Shown one piece after another: positions 37,662 through 47,322 of a DNA stretch of 64,000 bases. The notes under the pieces are model-generated. The model was given only the letters and a program-made list of their open reading frames with translations. It did not search any database and was not told the origin of the DNA. The position numbers and the translations under genes are program-made. The stretch comes from Duganella sp. BJB476 (GTDB lineage Bacteria > Pseudomonadota > Gammaproteobacteria > Burkholderiales > Burkholderiaceae_D): positions 620,001 through 684,000 of the forward strand of contig NZ_QVIO01000003.1 in NCBI RefSeq assembly GCF_003416895.1, in the 5' to 3' direction. Numbering within the stretch: position 1 is the stretch's first letter; each line of letters begins with the position of its first letter.

Positions 37662-38315
37662 TCAGGGCTTGAGGAGCACTCGGCCGAAAGCCGTATCAGT
37701 ATGCTGACCGACCGCTTGCGGGTCGATCGCGAAGCGGCAAGTCTGCAGGTAGGCCTCAGCCTGCTGCACCACATCCGGCGCCTGGCCGTTAGACTCGGCG
37801 ATCACGCGGATCGGCGCGCCATCGCTGCTGACCAGGAAGCGCAGCAGGATGCCGTCGCTGCCGCTGGGCCGGCGGTCGAATTCCTTGAACGCCTGGAAGC
37901 GCGCGGACGGCTGGCAACTGTCGGCCACCAGCAAGGGGCGGACAGCGGGACCGTCGCTAAATTGCCAGACAAATTGCATCGGGAAGGAGGCGCCGTTTTT
38001 GGCCTCGTCCAGGTTAGGCTGGAACACGCAGCGGGAGATGCCGCGGATGGCGGCATCGTCGAGTATCTGCCATCCGCTGCCTTGGGACACTTCCGGATGC
38101 ACCACCTTGCCATCGGCGCCGATCTGGAAACGGATCGTCGTCACGCCTTCGATCTCATAGCGCTGCGCCTCTTTCGGCCATTGCGGCTGAGCGCAGGTGG
38201 CCGGAGTGAGCAGCGCGTTGAACGGCGCCTGGCTGCGCTGCTCGGCGTGGCTCATCAAGTTGAGCAAACCCAGCAGGCCGGCGGCGGCGCCGACGAAAAT
38301 CAGTTTCTTGTTCAT
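37662..38315 (-). CDS. TonB C-terminal-domain protein
   Basis: The 217-residue protein has an N-terminal anchor or signal (LIFVGAAAGLLGLLNLMSHA) and two TonB_C-like repeats. The first is ATCAQPQWPKEAQRYEIEGV through IRGISRCVFQP. The second is ADSCQPSARFQAFKEFDRRP through AYLQTCRFAID. Short secreted proteins of this type occur without ExbB/ExbD partners, and their role is uncertain. No TonB receptor gene lies nearby. Confidence 0.7.
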   Translation of the reverse strand: MNKKLIFVGAAAGLLGLLNLMSHAEQRSQAPFNALLTPATCAQPQWPKEAQRYEIEGVTTIRFQIGADGKVVHPEVSQGSGWQILDDAAIRGISRCVFQPNLDEAKNGASFPMQFVWQFSDGPAVRPLLVADSCQPSARFQAFKEFDRRPSGSDGILLRFLVSSDGAPIRVIAESNGQAPDVVQQAEAYLQTCRFAIDPQAVGQHTDTAFGRVLLKP

Positions 38316-38327
38316 CGGGCGATGATA

Positions 38328-39029
38328 TCAGACGCCCGCGAAATACCGATCATGCATGGTTGCGACGTAGCGGACCACATTCGGATGCGACCTCACGATG
38401 TCGTTGAACGCATCGTCAAAGTCGGCGTCCACCATCGACTCCATGAACGGATAGACCGCTGCATCGGCGGCGCTCGGTTGCGCGCCCAGCATGAATGGCT
38501 GATCGCCGAGTATGTCCGCAATCGAGGCGACCGTTTTGCGCACGAGATCCATCAGTTCCGCCGGCGCGTGTCGCCCCATCCCCTGCGCCCGAAGGTTCTT
38601 GCCGGCCTGGCGACGGGCCAGATAGCCCACCAACGGACGCAGCGGCCATGGCAGTTTCCTGAAAAAGTAAGCGGTGACTCTCGGAGCATTCACCGGATCG
38701 CGCCAGACCCGGTGCACCAGGGCCCAGTACAGATGGTCTTCCACCAGTTTTTCCAGCGCCCATGCCACGCCGCGCTGCTGGCTGGACAGGCCGGTATCGA
38801 AATCGATAGCGTATTTCTTTTCCAGGTGCCAGCGAATGAAGGTCGAGTCCGACAGGATCACGCCCTGGTCATCGATATACGGCAGCTTGCCCTTCGGCGC
38901 CCGCAAGAGTTTGCCCGTTCGTTTTTGATATGGCAGATTTGCCAGCTTCAATAGCGTTTCAGTCTTCTTCACAAACGGGCTAGCCTCCGAACGTCCGAAC
39001 GCCGGGCCGAAACCATAAACAGTAATCAT
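38328..39029 (-). CDS. Glutathione S-transferase family protein (FAXC-like)
   Basis: The ATG at 39029 gives MITVYGFGPAFGRSEASPFV, the start of a thioredoxin-like GST N-domain, with LPYQKRTGKLLRAPKGKLPY and the cis-Pro stretch before IDDQGVILSDS. The C-terminal helical half contains WALEKLVEDHLYWALVHRVW and FMLGAQPSAADAAVYPFMES, as in the failed-axon-connections/Tom37-type GSTs. The 233-residue protein is cytosolic. The substrate is unknown. Confidence 0.82.
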   Translation of the reverse strand: MITVYGFGPAFGRSEASPFVKKTETLLKLANLPYQKRTGKLLRAPKGKLPYIDDQGVILSDSTFIRWHLEKKYAIDFDTGLSSQQRGVAWALEKLVEDHLYWALVHRVWRDPVNAPRVTAYFFRKLPWPLRPLVGYLARRQAGKNLRAQGMGRHAPAELMDLVRKTVASIADILGDQPFMLGAQPSAADAAVYPFMESMVDADFDDAFNDIVRSHPNVVRYVATMHDRYFAGV

Positions 39030-39110
39030 CGTCTTGCTTTCCGAGGCAGGAAGGAGCACCGACTATAGCAACCGTTTATTTTTGGATATTGAACGAAAAC
39101 GACACGGCGC

Positions 39111-40109
<999 letters not shown>

Positions 40110-40217
40110 ACTTTGCTCCGTGTGTGATCAATGGTGAAAATGATACGTTTGCTCTATCATCCATACAATCGCCAGGAAACCACTTGGACCCATGAACGGA
40201 ATTCAGCAATAGACGCT

Positions 40218-41183
40218 ATGCGGCACGATCTCAACGAACTGGAAATATTTGTCGCCGTGGCGCGCCACCGCAGCTTTCGCAAAGCGGCCGAAGAAAGAAA
40301 CGTCACCGCCTCATCGCTCAGCCACGCCATGCGCGCGCTGGAAGCACGGCTGGGCATACGCCTGCTGAACCGGACCACCCGCAGCGTGGAGCCCACCGAA
40401 GCGGGCAAGCATTTGTACGCGCGGGTGAGTCGCGTGATCGAGGACCTGGAGCAAGCGCTCGATGAAATCAACGGCTTCCGCGATACGATCCAGGGCACGC
40501 TCAGGCTGAACGTGCCGCGCCCTGCGGCACGCCTGCTGCTGGCGCCGATGTTGAGCGGCTTCCTGAAGATGCATCCCGGCGTCAAGATCGAAGTCATCAC
40601 CGACGACCAACTGGTCGACATCGTGGCCGAGGGCTACGACGCCGGCGTGCGCTTCGGCGAGAGCCTGGCGCTGGACATGATCGCCATCCCCATCGGCGCG
40701 GCGCAGCGTTTCGCCGTCGTGGCTGCGCCGGAGTTACTGGCCGTGCATGGCCGTCCCGCCAGCCCGCTCGACCTGCGCGGCCTGCCCTGCATCGGCCGTC
40801 GCTTCCCCAGCGGCGTGATCTATTCGTGGGAATTTGAACGCGACGGCGAAAACCTGGCCATTAGCGTCGATGGCCCGCTGGTGCTGGACGACGACGCGAT
40901 GATGGTGGACGCGGCACTGGATGGGGTCGGCATCGCCTTCGTGCACGAGACCTATGCCGTGGAACAAATCCGTCAAGGCAAACTGGTGCGCCTGTTCGAA
41001 GACTGGTGCCCGGCCATGCCGGGCTTCTACCTGTACTACCCCAGCCGCAAGCACATGTCGGCGGCGATGCGCGGCTTTGTCGATTGGTGCATCAAGTATC
41101 CGCACCAGCGGTCTGGCGAAGCGGGCATGACGCATCATTCGCCGCACGCCACACCGCTTCCGCCACATCCACGGCCTGCGTAA
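40218..41183 (+). CDS. LysR-family transcriptional regulator
   Basis: The ATG at 40218 gives MRHDLNELEIFVAVARHRSF, a standard LysR N-terminus, with the wing/recognition region SSLSHAMRALEARLGIRLLN, then VEPTEAGKHLYARV. The C-terminal effector domain (GTLRLNVPRPAARLLLAPML, YDAGVRFGESLALDMIAIPI) resembles the CrgA type. It is divergent from the aldo/keto reductase, its probable target. Its last 92 bp overlap the convergent SDR gene; the tail (SPHATPLPPHPRPA) may therefore be an extended end. Confidence 0.9.
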   Translation: MRHDLNELEIFVAVARHRSFRKAAEERNVTASSLSHAMRALEARLGIRLLNRTTRSVEPTEAGKHLYARVSRVIEDLEQALDEINGFRDTIQGTLRLNVPRPAARLLLAPMLSGFLKMHPGVKIEVITDDQLVDIVAEGYDAGVRFGESLALDMIAIPIGAAQRFAVVAAPELLAVHGRPASPLDLRGLPCIGRRFPSGVIYSWEFERDGENLAISVDGPLVLDDDAMMVDAALDGVGIAFVHETYAVEQIRQGKLVRLFEDWCPAMPGFYLYYPSRKHMSAAMRGFVDWCIKYPHQRSGEAGMTHHSPHATPLPPHPRPA

Positions 41184-41814
41184 CCGCAGTCGACTGCCCC
41201 CACGCCTCGAAGACACTCTTCGCCAAGCCGGCATAGGCTTCGGGTATGCTGTCTCGCATGCGCGCTTGCGCATTTTCGCCGAACCTGGTCGATGGAGCAC
41301 GTCCCGGCAGCACCAGGTTCACCCGCACATTGAATTGCTGCAGTTCCAGCGCAAGCGACTCGGTGAACGCATTGACCGCCGCCTTGCTCGCCGTGTACAC
41401 CGACAGCAAAGGCAATGGCGTCAAGGTCACGCTGGACGTCACGTTGATGACGATACCCGCCCGCCGCAGCCTGAACTGCGGCAGCACCGCCTGGGTCATC
41501 GCGATGGTGCCGAGCGTGTTCGTTTCGAAGACCTCGCGCGCGGTGGCCATGGAAATGCCCTCCAGCGCACCCAGCACGCCTATCCCGGCATTGTTGACCA
41601 GCACGTCGATCTGCCCTGCCGCCTCCACTGCACGGCGGATGCTGTCCGGATCGGTGACATCGAGCGCGAGCACGCGCAGATGCTCGGAACGCGGCAGCAG
41701 ATCCTCGCGCGGCGTACGCATGGTGGCAATGACCTTCCAATCGCGATCGAGGAAGTATCGGGCGGTTTCGAGGCCGAATCCGGATGAGCATCCGGTGACG
41801 AGGACGGTTTTCAT
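41092..41814 (-). CDS. Short-chain dehydrogenase/reductase
   Basis: The start at 41814 gives MKTVLVTGCSSGFGLETARY with the SDR cofactor motif TGxxxGxG in its TGCSSGFG form. Further features are VLALDVTDPDS, VLVNNAGIGVLGALEGIS, and the active-site VTSSVTLTPLPLLSVYTASK (Ser, Tyr and Lys). The protein has 240 residues. It lies divergent to an AraC-type gene 82 bp away, its probable regulator. It overlaps the 3' end of the LysR gene. The substrate is not predictable. Confidence 0.9.
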   Translation of the reverse strand: MKTVLVTGCSSGFGLETARYFLDRDWKVIATMRTPREDLLPRSEHLRVLALDVTDPDSIRRAVEAAGQIDVLVNNAGIGVLGALEGISMATAREVFETNTLGTIAMTQAVLPQFRLRRAGIVINVTSSVTLTPLPLLSVYTASKAAVNAFTESLALELQQFNVRVNLVLPGRAPSTRFGENAQARMRDSIPEAYAGLAKSVFEAWGQSTAVTQAVDVAEAVWRAANDASCPLRQTAGADT

Positions 41815-41896
41815 GGCGACTCCTGTTGAGTGGTTTGCAGTGAGCAAACTATAGTTCGCCGACCTCGGACTTGCTACAATCAGGAGTCCAGATTTA

Positions 41897-42832
41897 ATGA
41901 GCGATAGTCCAGATATGATCGATCCCCTCGCAGAAGTCGTCACGTTGCTGCAACCGCAGGCTCGGTTCTCCAAGGTCGTCGGCGCTGCGGGTTCATGGCG
42001 TGTACGGCGTTCGGAATCCGGGCAACCGTTCTACAGCGTGATACTCAAAGGTTCGTGTCGCCTCGAAATCAGCGGCCAGGAACCGATCCAATTGCAGCAA
42101 GGGGACTTTGTCCTGATTCCGTCGGCTTACCGATTCACGATGACCAGCCTGGAGCCACCAGCATCGGAGGACCTGGATACCCCGCCCATTCAGTTGCCGA
42201 ACGGCGAGTTCAGACACGGCGTTCAAGACGTGCCGGCCGACACACAGCTGTTGGTAGGCTACTGCACCTTCGGTTCACCCGATGCGGCCTTGCTGGTGTC
42301 GCTGCTGCCGCAACTGGTGCACGTACGCGGCGACAAACGGCTATCCACCGTCGTGCAGTTGGTGGGAGAAGAATCGCGGGCGGCGCGGCCGGCGCGGAAA
42401 GTGATCCTGGCGCGGCTGCTGGAGGTGCTGCTGATCGAAGCGCTGCGCTCCGCGGCAGGGACCGCGGCATCGCCAGGTCTGCTGCGCGGCCTGGCCGACG
42501 AACGCCTCGCTGTCGCACTACGGCGCATACACGAAAACATGACCAAGTCCTGGACGGTCGCGCAACTGGCCAAGGAGGCAGCCCTGTCGCGCTCGACGTT
42601 CTTCGAACGGTTCAGCCGCGCATTGGGTGTCGCGCCGATGGCGTATTTGCTCACCTGGCGCATGGCTTGGGCGAAGCACCTGCTGCGACGGCAAGAGACC
42701 GGCATCGCCGAGGTTGCTGGACGCGTCGGCTACGGTTCGGCAAGCGCGTTCAGCGTCGCCTTCACCCGCCATGTCGGACTGCCACCGGCGCGTTATGTGC
42801 GAGAGCAACTGGAGATGCGGCAGCCGAATTAA
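41897..42832 (+). CDS. AraC-family transcriptional regulator (AraC_binding/cupin-6 type)
   Basis: The 311-residue protein has an N-terminal cupin sensor (FYSVILKGSCRLEISGQEPI, LQQGDFVLIPSAYRFTM, VGYCTFGSPDAALLVSLLPQ) and a C-terminal double HTH (SWTVAQLAKEAALSRSTFFE, then ETGIAEVAGRVGYGSASAFS and AFTRHVGLPPARYVR). This layout is common for activators of a divergent oxidoreductase, and here the SDR gene is divergent across 82 bp. It overlaps the convergent YCII gene by 4 bp. Confidence 0.92.
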   Translation: MSDSPDMIDPLAEVVTLLQPQARFSKVVGAAGSWRVRRSESGQPFYSVILKGSCRLEISGQEPIQLQQGDFVLIPSAYRFTMTSLEPPASEDLDTPPIQLPNGEFRHGVQDVPADTQLLVGYCTFGSPDAALLVSLLPQLVHVRGDKRLSTVVQLVGEESRAARPARKVILARLLEVLLIEALRSAAGTAASPGLLRGLADERLAVALRRIHENMTKSWTVAQLAKEAALSRSTFFERFSRALGVAPMAYLLTWRMAWAKHLLRRQETGIAEVAGRVGYGSASAFSVAFTRHVGLPPARYVREQLEMRQPN

Positions 42833-43128
42833 TCCGTTGGCAGTTCGCGGATTTCCACCCCGCCGCCGGCTTCGTAGTGCGGATTGCCGGTCAGGAAGCG
42901 TGCGGCATCGTCGATGCTCTCGGCGCGTACGCGCAGGAAGCCGGTGACATCCAGGCTGGCGGAATCGGTGGGGGCGCCCTTGCGATACAGCGCGCCCTTG
43001 CCGATGGAACTACCGCCGTCGAACTGGCCGCTCTGGCGCAGGCCGGTGATGTAGGATTCCCAAAGCGCGCTGCTGGCGGCATCGGGATGCGCGGTATCGT
43101 CAAGCATGAGGATGATGTAGTCGTTCAT
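42829..43128 (-). CDS. YCII-related (YciI/DGPF) protein
   Basis: The 99-residue protein matches the YCII-related domain: MNDYIILMLDDTAHPDAASS, WESYITGLRQSGQFDGGSSI, VTGFLRVRAESIDDAARFLT and GNPHYEAGGGVEIRELP. The second His of the family's His/Asp pair is in NPHYEAGG. Such proteins are ferredoxin-like dimers, and many are encoded beside sigma factors. None is here. The function is unknown. Confidence 0.85.
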   Translation of the reverse strand: MNDYIILMLDDTAHPDAASSALWESYITGLRQSGQFDGGSSIGKGALYRKGAPTDSASLDVTGFLRVRAESIDDAARFLTGNPHYEAGGGVEIRELPTD

Positions 43129-43193
43129 GGTCGCTCGCGGAGTGGAGTTGATGCTGTATTTTATCAGCGTACGATCTCCGAGCCCGTCGCCGG

Positions 43194-45518
43194 TTATTGA
43201 AGCGCCGTCCGCAACGCAGCCAGGGTGAACGGCTTGCAGAGAAAACTCCCTCCCAATTGACGCACCTCTCCCCCTACCCGGCTGTCACCGGAAACAAACA
43301 CCAGCTTCAAATCAGGTTGCTGCCGGCGCAGCCGGTGAGCGAGCGCCAAACCATCCATGCCGGGCAGGTGTATGTCCGTCAATAAAACATCGAATGTACG
43401 AGTCTCCAGCAAGGGCATGGCCGCTTCCGCGCTGGCGATGGCGCAGACGTCGCAGCCCAACATTTCAAGGCTGTCGACAGTCACCTGCAAGGCATCCTCA
43501 TCGTCTTCGATGAGCAACACGCGCTTGGAAGCAAGTGGCAACTGTGCCGCAGACGCCGGCGCGACGGGATTTGCCTCGCTCAGTAGTTGGCGAACCTTGT
43601 GCGCCAACTGCTCGCGTCGATAAGGCTTGGATAGCAGATGAACACCCGGATCCAGCCGGCCGCCGTGAATGATGGCATTCTGTGTATAACCCGAGGTGAA
43701 CAGTATTTTCAGATCGGGCAGCAGAGCCTTGGCCTGCTGCGCCAGTTCGGTGCTCTTGATCGTGCCCGGCATCACGACGTCAGTGAACAGCAGATCGCAG
43801 CGCACGCCGGCACGCAACACTGCCAAGGCGGTATCCGGATTGTCGGCTTTCAGCACTTGATAGCCGAAACTGCGCAGCACGTCGACCACGACGCTTTGCA
43901 CTGCCGGATCATCTTCCACCACCAGGATAGTCTCACTGCCACCCTTCACGTCCGTACCTGCAGGCTCCGGCACCGTAACGTCCGACGCATGAGACCGGAC
44001 GAAATACATGCGGACAGTGGTGCCATGCCCGACCTCGCTGTACAGGCGGAAGTGGCCACCGCTTTGCTTGATGAAACCAAAGACCATACTGAGACCGAGT
44101 CCGGTACCTCGCCCTTCCGCCTTGGTGGTGAAGAAGGGTTCAACGGCGCGTTCCAGCACGTCCGCCGTCATGCCGCAGCCGGTATCGCTGACGCTAACGA
44201 CAACGTACTGGCCGGCAGGAATATCCGGTGTCGCCGCGACATAGGCGTCATCCAGCACGGCATTGCCGGCTTCGATGGTCAGCTTGCCGCCATCGGGCAT
44301 CGCATCGCGGGCATTGATCGCCAAATTCAATAAAACATTTTCCAGCTGGTGCGGATCCAGGACCGTATTCCACAGGCCGTCGGCGACGACCGTTTCGACG
44401 GCAATCGATTCCCCCAAGGCGCGTTGCAGCAGTTCCTCGCTATCGGACAGCGTACGGCCAACGTTGAGCACAACCGGCTGCAGCGGCTGGCGACGGGCGA
44501 ATGCGAGCAGCTGCGAGGAAAGCTTGGCGCCACGTTTCACCGCCTGCAAGGCAGCCTCCACATGGCGCAGGGCTGGCGCTCGCCCGGCTACGTCGAGCAT
44601 CAACAATTCCAGATTGCTGCCGACGACTTGCAGGATATTGTTGAAATCGTGCGCCACGCCGCCGGTGAGCTTGCCGACTGACTCCAGCCGTTGTGAATGC
44701 TGCAGCGCCGCCTGCATGCCCTCCATTTCGAGGCGCTGCGTAATATCGCGGGTGACCTTGGCGAAACCGATCAACTGTCCTTGATCGTCGCGAATGGCAT
44801 CAATGATGACGTGTGCGCGGAACTTCGTCCCGTCCTTGCGAATGCGCCAGCCTTCTGCTTCGAAACGGCCGTATTGTGTGGCAGTGTCCAGCGCGCGCTT
44901 GGGCTCGTTGAGTACCTGGTCTTCAGCCGAATAGAAGCGCGAAAAATGTGTGCCGATCACTTCGTCGGCGGCATACCCTTTGATGCGTTCCGCCCCGGAG
45001 TTCCAGTTAGTGATGACGCCGCCTGGCGACAGCATATAGATCGCATAGTCGGTCACGCCTTGCACCAGCAAGCGGAAACGGTTCTCGCTCTCCTGCAAGG
45101 CGACTCTCGCCGCCCGCTTCTCATCGATATCGCGGGTGATCTTGGCAAAGCCCAGCAGTTCGCCGTCATCATCGCGCAGGGCGTCAATGACGACCGACGC
45201 CCAGAACCTGGTGCCATCTTTCCGCACACGCCAACCTTCGGCTTCGAAGCTGCCGTGCTCGCGGGCGGCCTGCAGGGCCCGCGCCGGAAGTCCTGAACGC
45301 TGGTCTTGCTCGCTGTAGAAGCGCGAGAAATGCTGTCCAATAATCTCGTGATCGAGGTAGCCCTTGAAACGGCGAGCGCCAGCGTTCCAGGTGGCGATGG
45401 TGCCATCGACGTTGAGCATATAAATGGCGTAGTCAGCCACCTTTTCAACCATGAACTTTGTGCGGCGAAGAATCTCTAACTCTTCCGGGGTAACGGAACT
45501 CGTCTCGGTTTTTTTCAT
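43194..45518 (-). CDS. Soluble PAS-PAS hybrid histidine kinase with two REC domains
   Basis: The 774-residue protein has no TM segment. Two near-identical PAS domains occupy about 20-140 (VADYAIYMLNVDGTIATWNA, ending GFAKITRDIDEKR) and 150-270 (VTDYAIYMLSPGGVITNWNS, ending GFAKVTRDITQRL). The kinase core has KLTGGVAHDFNNILQ as H-box, NLAINARDAMPDGG, and GRGTGLGLSMVFGFI. REC1 (ILVVEDDPAVQSVVVDVL, LLFTDVVMPGT) and REC2 (VLLIEDDEDALQ, DVLLTDIHLPGMDG) follow. The H-box type and REC order match the HisKA/HATPase blue-light or redox family. No cognate regulator is adjacent. Confidence 0.92.
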   Translation of the reverse strand: MKKTETSSVTPEELEILRRTKFMVEKVADYAIYMLNVDGTIATWNAGARRFKGYLDHEIIGQHFSRFYSEQDQRSGLPARALQAAREHGSFEAEGWRVRKDGTRFWASVVIDALRDDDGELLGFAKITRDIDEKRAARVALQESENRFRLLVQGVTDYAIYMLSPGGVITNWNSGAERIKGYAADEVIGTHFSRFYSAEDQVLNEPKRALDTATQYGRFEAEGWRIRKDGTKFRAHVIIDAIRDDQGQLIGFAKVTRDITQRLEMEGMQAALQHSQRLESVGKLTGGVAHDFNNILQVVGSNLELLMLDVAGRAPALRHVEAALQAVKRGAKLSSQLLAFARRQPLQPVVLNVGRTLSDSEELLQRALGESIAVETVVADGLWNTVLDPHQLENVLLNLAINARDAMPDGGKLTIEAGNAVLDDAYVAATPDIPAGQYVVVSVSDTGCGMTADVLERAVEPFFTTKAEGRGTGLGLSMVFGFIKQSGGHFRLYSEVGHGTTVRMYFVRSHASDVTVPEPAGTDVKGGSETILVVEDDPAVQSVVVDVLRSFGYQVLKADNPDTALAVLRAGVRCDLLFTDVVMPGTIKSTELAQQAKALLPDLKILFTSGYTQNAIIHGGRLDPGVHLLSKPYRREQLAHKVRQLLSEANPVAPASAAQLPLASKRVLLIEDDEDALQVTVDSLEMLGCDVCAIASAEAAMPLLETRTFDVLLTDIHLPGMDGLALAHRLRRQQPDLKLVFVSGDSRVGGEVRQLGGSFLCKPFTLAALRTALQ

Positions 45519-45728
45519 GGCGGAAAATGATCTTCACGTGGTGGCGCAAACTGAACAGTTACGCAGCAGATAACTATCATATCGTTTTTAATCCATGAAA
45601 CAGCGACGCACGATACGATAGCTGTTGTGGATGAGGTCGAAGATTTCTTTTGCGCACTATATCTCCAAGAGGGTGAGGTGCCGAAAGCCTCGGTTCAAGA
45701 ACCTGCCTATCCTATGAAGATAAACCGA

Positions 45729-46085
45729 TCACTGACGCAGCTGTTTTTCCACTTCATGCACAAGACCCCGTATGTAGCGCACACGGTTTCTAGATGGTCG
45801 TTGATGCATTGGTGAACTCAACTCATCAGGTTGACTAAATCCTTCCGCATCGATTTGCCTGCTGATGATGGCGCGGAGCTTCCTGAACTCATCGTCAAAG
45901 CATTCGTCGTTAGCGGCGCGCTCTTTCAAGTGCGGCAGCACCTGAAGGAATTCCGGATTACTGGCAAGGTGACGTATCAACGTGCGGCGCGCCCGTGTAT
46001 CCCTCACGAAGTAATAGCACTGCAAAACAAAGGCCATCGACGCAATGCACACTCCAATGGCTTCAAGCACGATAGCAGGATGCAT
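45729..46085 (-). CDS. Small membrane-anchored protein, unknown
   Basis: The 118-residue protein has one N-terminal TM segment (IVLEAIGVCIASMAFVLQCY) and a charged cytosolic tail (KERAANDECFDDEFRKLRAI). It follows the 129-aa membrane protein by 8 bp, so the two probably form an operon. Base composition is lower in GC than the kinase gene to the left. Both lie between the core genome and the truncated integrase, so they may be relics of the older inserted element. No family was recognised. Confidence 0.5.
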   Translation of the reverse strand: MHPAIVLEAIGVCIASMAFVLQCYYFVRDTRARRTLIRHLASNPEFLQVLPHLKERAANDECFDDEFRKLRAIISRQIDAEGFSQPDELSSPMHQRPSRNRVRYIRGLVHEVEKQLRQ

Positions 46086-46093
46086 AGCTCCTC

Positions 46094-46483
46094 CTAGTCA
46101 GCTCTCAAAAAATCAAAAAACTCTCTCTGATTGACTACATGACGCCTGTATCTCTCTATGATATGCACTCCAAATACGATGGCAATAGCCGCACAGGAAA
46201 ATAAGCGAGCATGTTCAAGCGGAAGTTGCGTGGACAAGAAACCGAACGCTGCTGAGAAAACGAAACTCAGCAACACGCCTGCACCGAACATCGCAACGTT
46301 ACGAGAAGACAGGCCAATCGCAATGGAATACAGGGCGGCCGTCAGAGCAGCGGACTTAGCCTCGATTTTTCCTGAGAACCAAAGTTCCAATGCCAGCGGC
46401 AATAACGGCAGCAACATATGCAACGCTACACATACAAAAAAATTCTGCCAGCCTGCCGACGCATTCAGAGTATCGTTGTTCAC
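46094..46483 (-). CDS. Small multi-pass membrane protein, unknown
   Basis: The 129-residue protein has about four hydrophobic segments (NFFVCVALHMLLPLLPLALE, AALTAALYSIAIGLS, VAMFGAGVLLSFVFSAAFG, LFSCAAIAIVFGVHIIERY). It is followed after 8 bp by the gene at 45729-46085. No recognisable family; the arrangement suggests an accessory membrane pair, but no function can be offered. Confidence 0.5.
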   Translation of the reverse strand: MNNDTLNASAGWQNFFVCVALHMLLPLLPLALELWFSGKIEAKSAALTAALYSIAIGLSSRNVAMFGAGVLLSFVFSAAFGFLSTQLPLEHARLFSCAAIAIVFGVHIIERYRRHVVNQREFFDFLRAD

Positions 46484-46560
46484 ATTGCCTCCAGACCGTC
46501 GCAGAGTCCTACCCCGCGCAGCTCTCGCGGCGGGAAATATCGGTTAGCGCCATAGGACTA

Positions 46561-47322
46561 CTATCTAAAACTAATCACTGAGTCATAGGCATGCTTACGA
46601 ATGAGCTCCGTCAGCTTGGCATCCCCCTTGTATTTCGCTTTCAGCGTCTTCAACTGCTTCTGCGCAGGCCGGCAGTATTGGACAACGGCCCGCTCGATCT
46701 CCCGCTGTCGCTGCTCGCTTAAGCTCCCGTCGAACTCCCCCGCTGTATGGTCGCATTCATCTGCATTGAGTATGAAATTTTGGATATCCTTCGGGACGAG
46801 AGCCGCGATCACATCAATATTGCCGGTCGCAGAATAGAGGATGCGAACATTTTTTGAAGCAGTAAGCGACAGCAAGTAGGCACTTCTATTTTTTTGAAAA
46901 CTTCCGCTCTGTCCTAGTACGCCAAAAGGAAAACTGACACAACCGAATTTTCCGCGGGAATCAGTCACAGTGCCCCATTCCGCCACATATGGATTCAGCT
47001 CGGTGGGACGCATCGCAAAGCCCGAGAGCGCACGGGCCGAATCGACTGGATAGATCTTGTGATCGAAGAGGATGCCCTTCTCCGCCCCCTTCTCGGCATA
47101 GCCGATGTCCTTTCCTTGCACGGCGAGATAATAGGTTGCGTTGAACCCATCCTGGTAGTCATCCTGCGAGTTAATTTCCTCAGTCGACAGAGCCCTCCAA
47201 GTAACCGACGAGGAAACGGACCTTGCGGACAAACAGCTAAGAATCGCGGCGTTGGAAGGCTCGGCAGCGCGTGCATCCAACACAAGCAGACAGAACACGA
47301 AGCTCAGACGTCGGCGTATCAT
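46561..47322 (-). CDS. Secreted protein of unknown function
   Basis: The ATG at 47322 is preferred over 47334 because GGGA lies 9 bp upstream and the protein then opens with a signal peptide (MIRRRLSFVFCLLVLDARA). The 253-residue product contains YYLAVQGKDIGYAEKG, WGTVTDSRGKFGCVSFPFG and a charged C-terminal helix (QRQREIERAVVQYCRPAQKQ). Its first 86 bp overlap the degraded end of the integrase remnant, in another frame, so it sits exactly at a rearrangement junction. No family was recognised. Confidence 0.5.
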   Translation of the reverse strand: MIRRRLSFVFCLLVLDARAAEPSNAAILSCLSARSVSSSVTWRALSTEEINSQDDYQDGFNATYYLAVQGKDIGYAEKGAEKGILFDHKIYPVDSARALSGFAMRPTELNPYVAEWGTVTDSRGKFGCVSFPFGVLGQSGSFQKNRSAYLLSLTASKNVRILYSATGNIDVIAALVPKDIQNFILNADECDHTAGEFDGSLSEQRQREIERAVVQYCRPAQKQLKTLKAKYKGDAKLTELIRKHAYDSVISFR

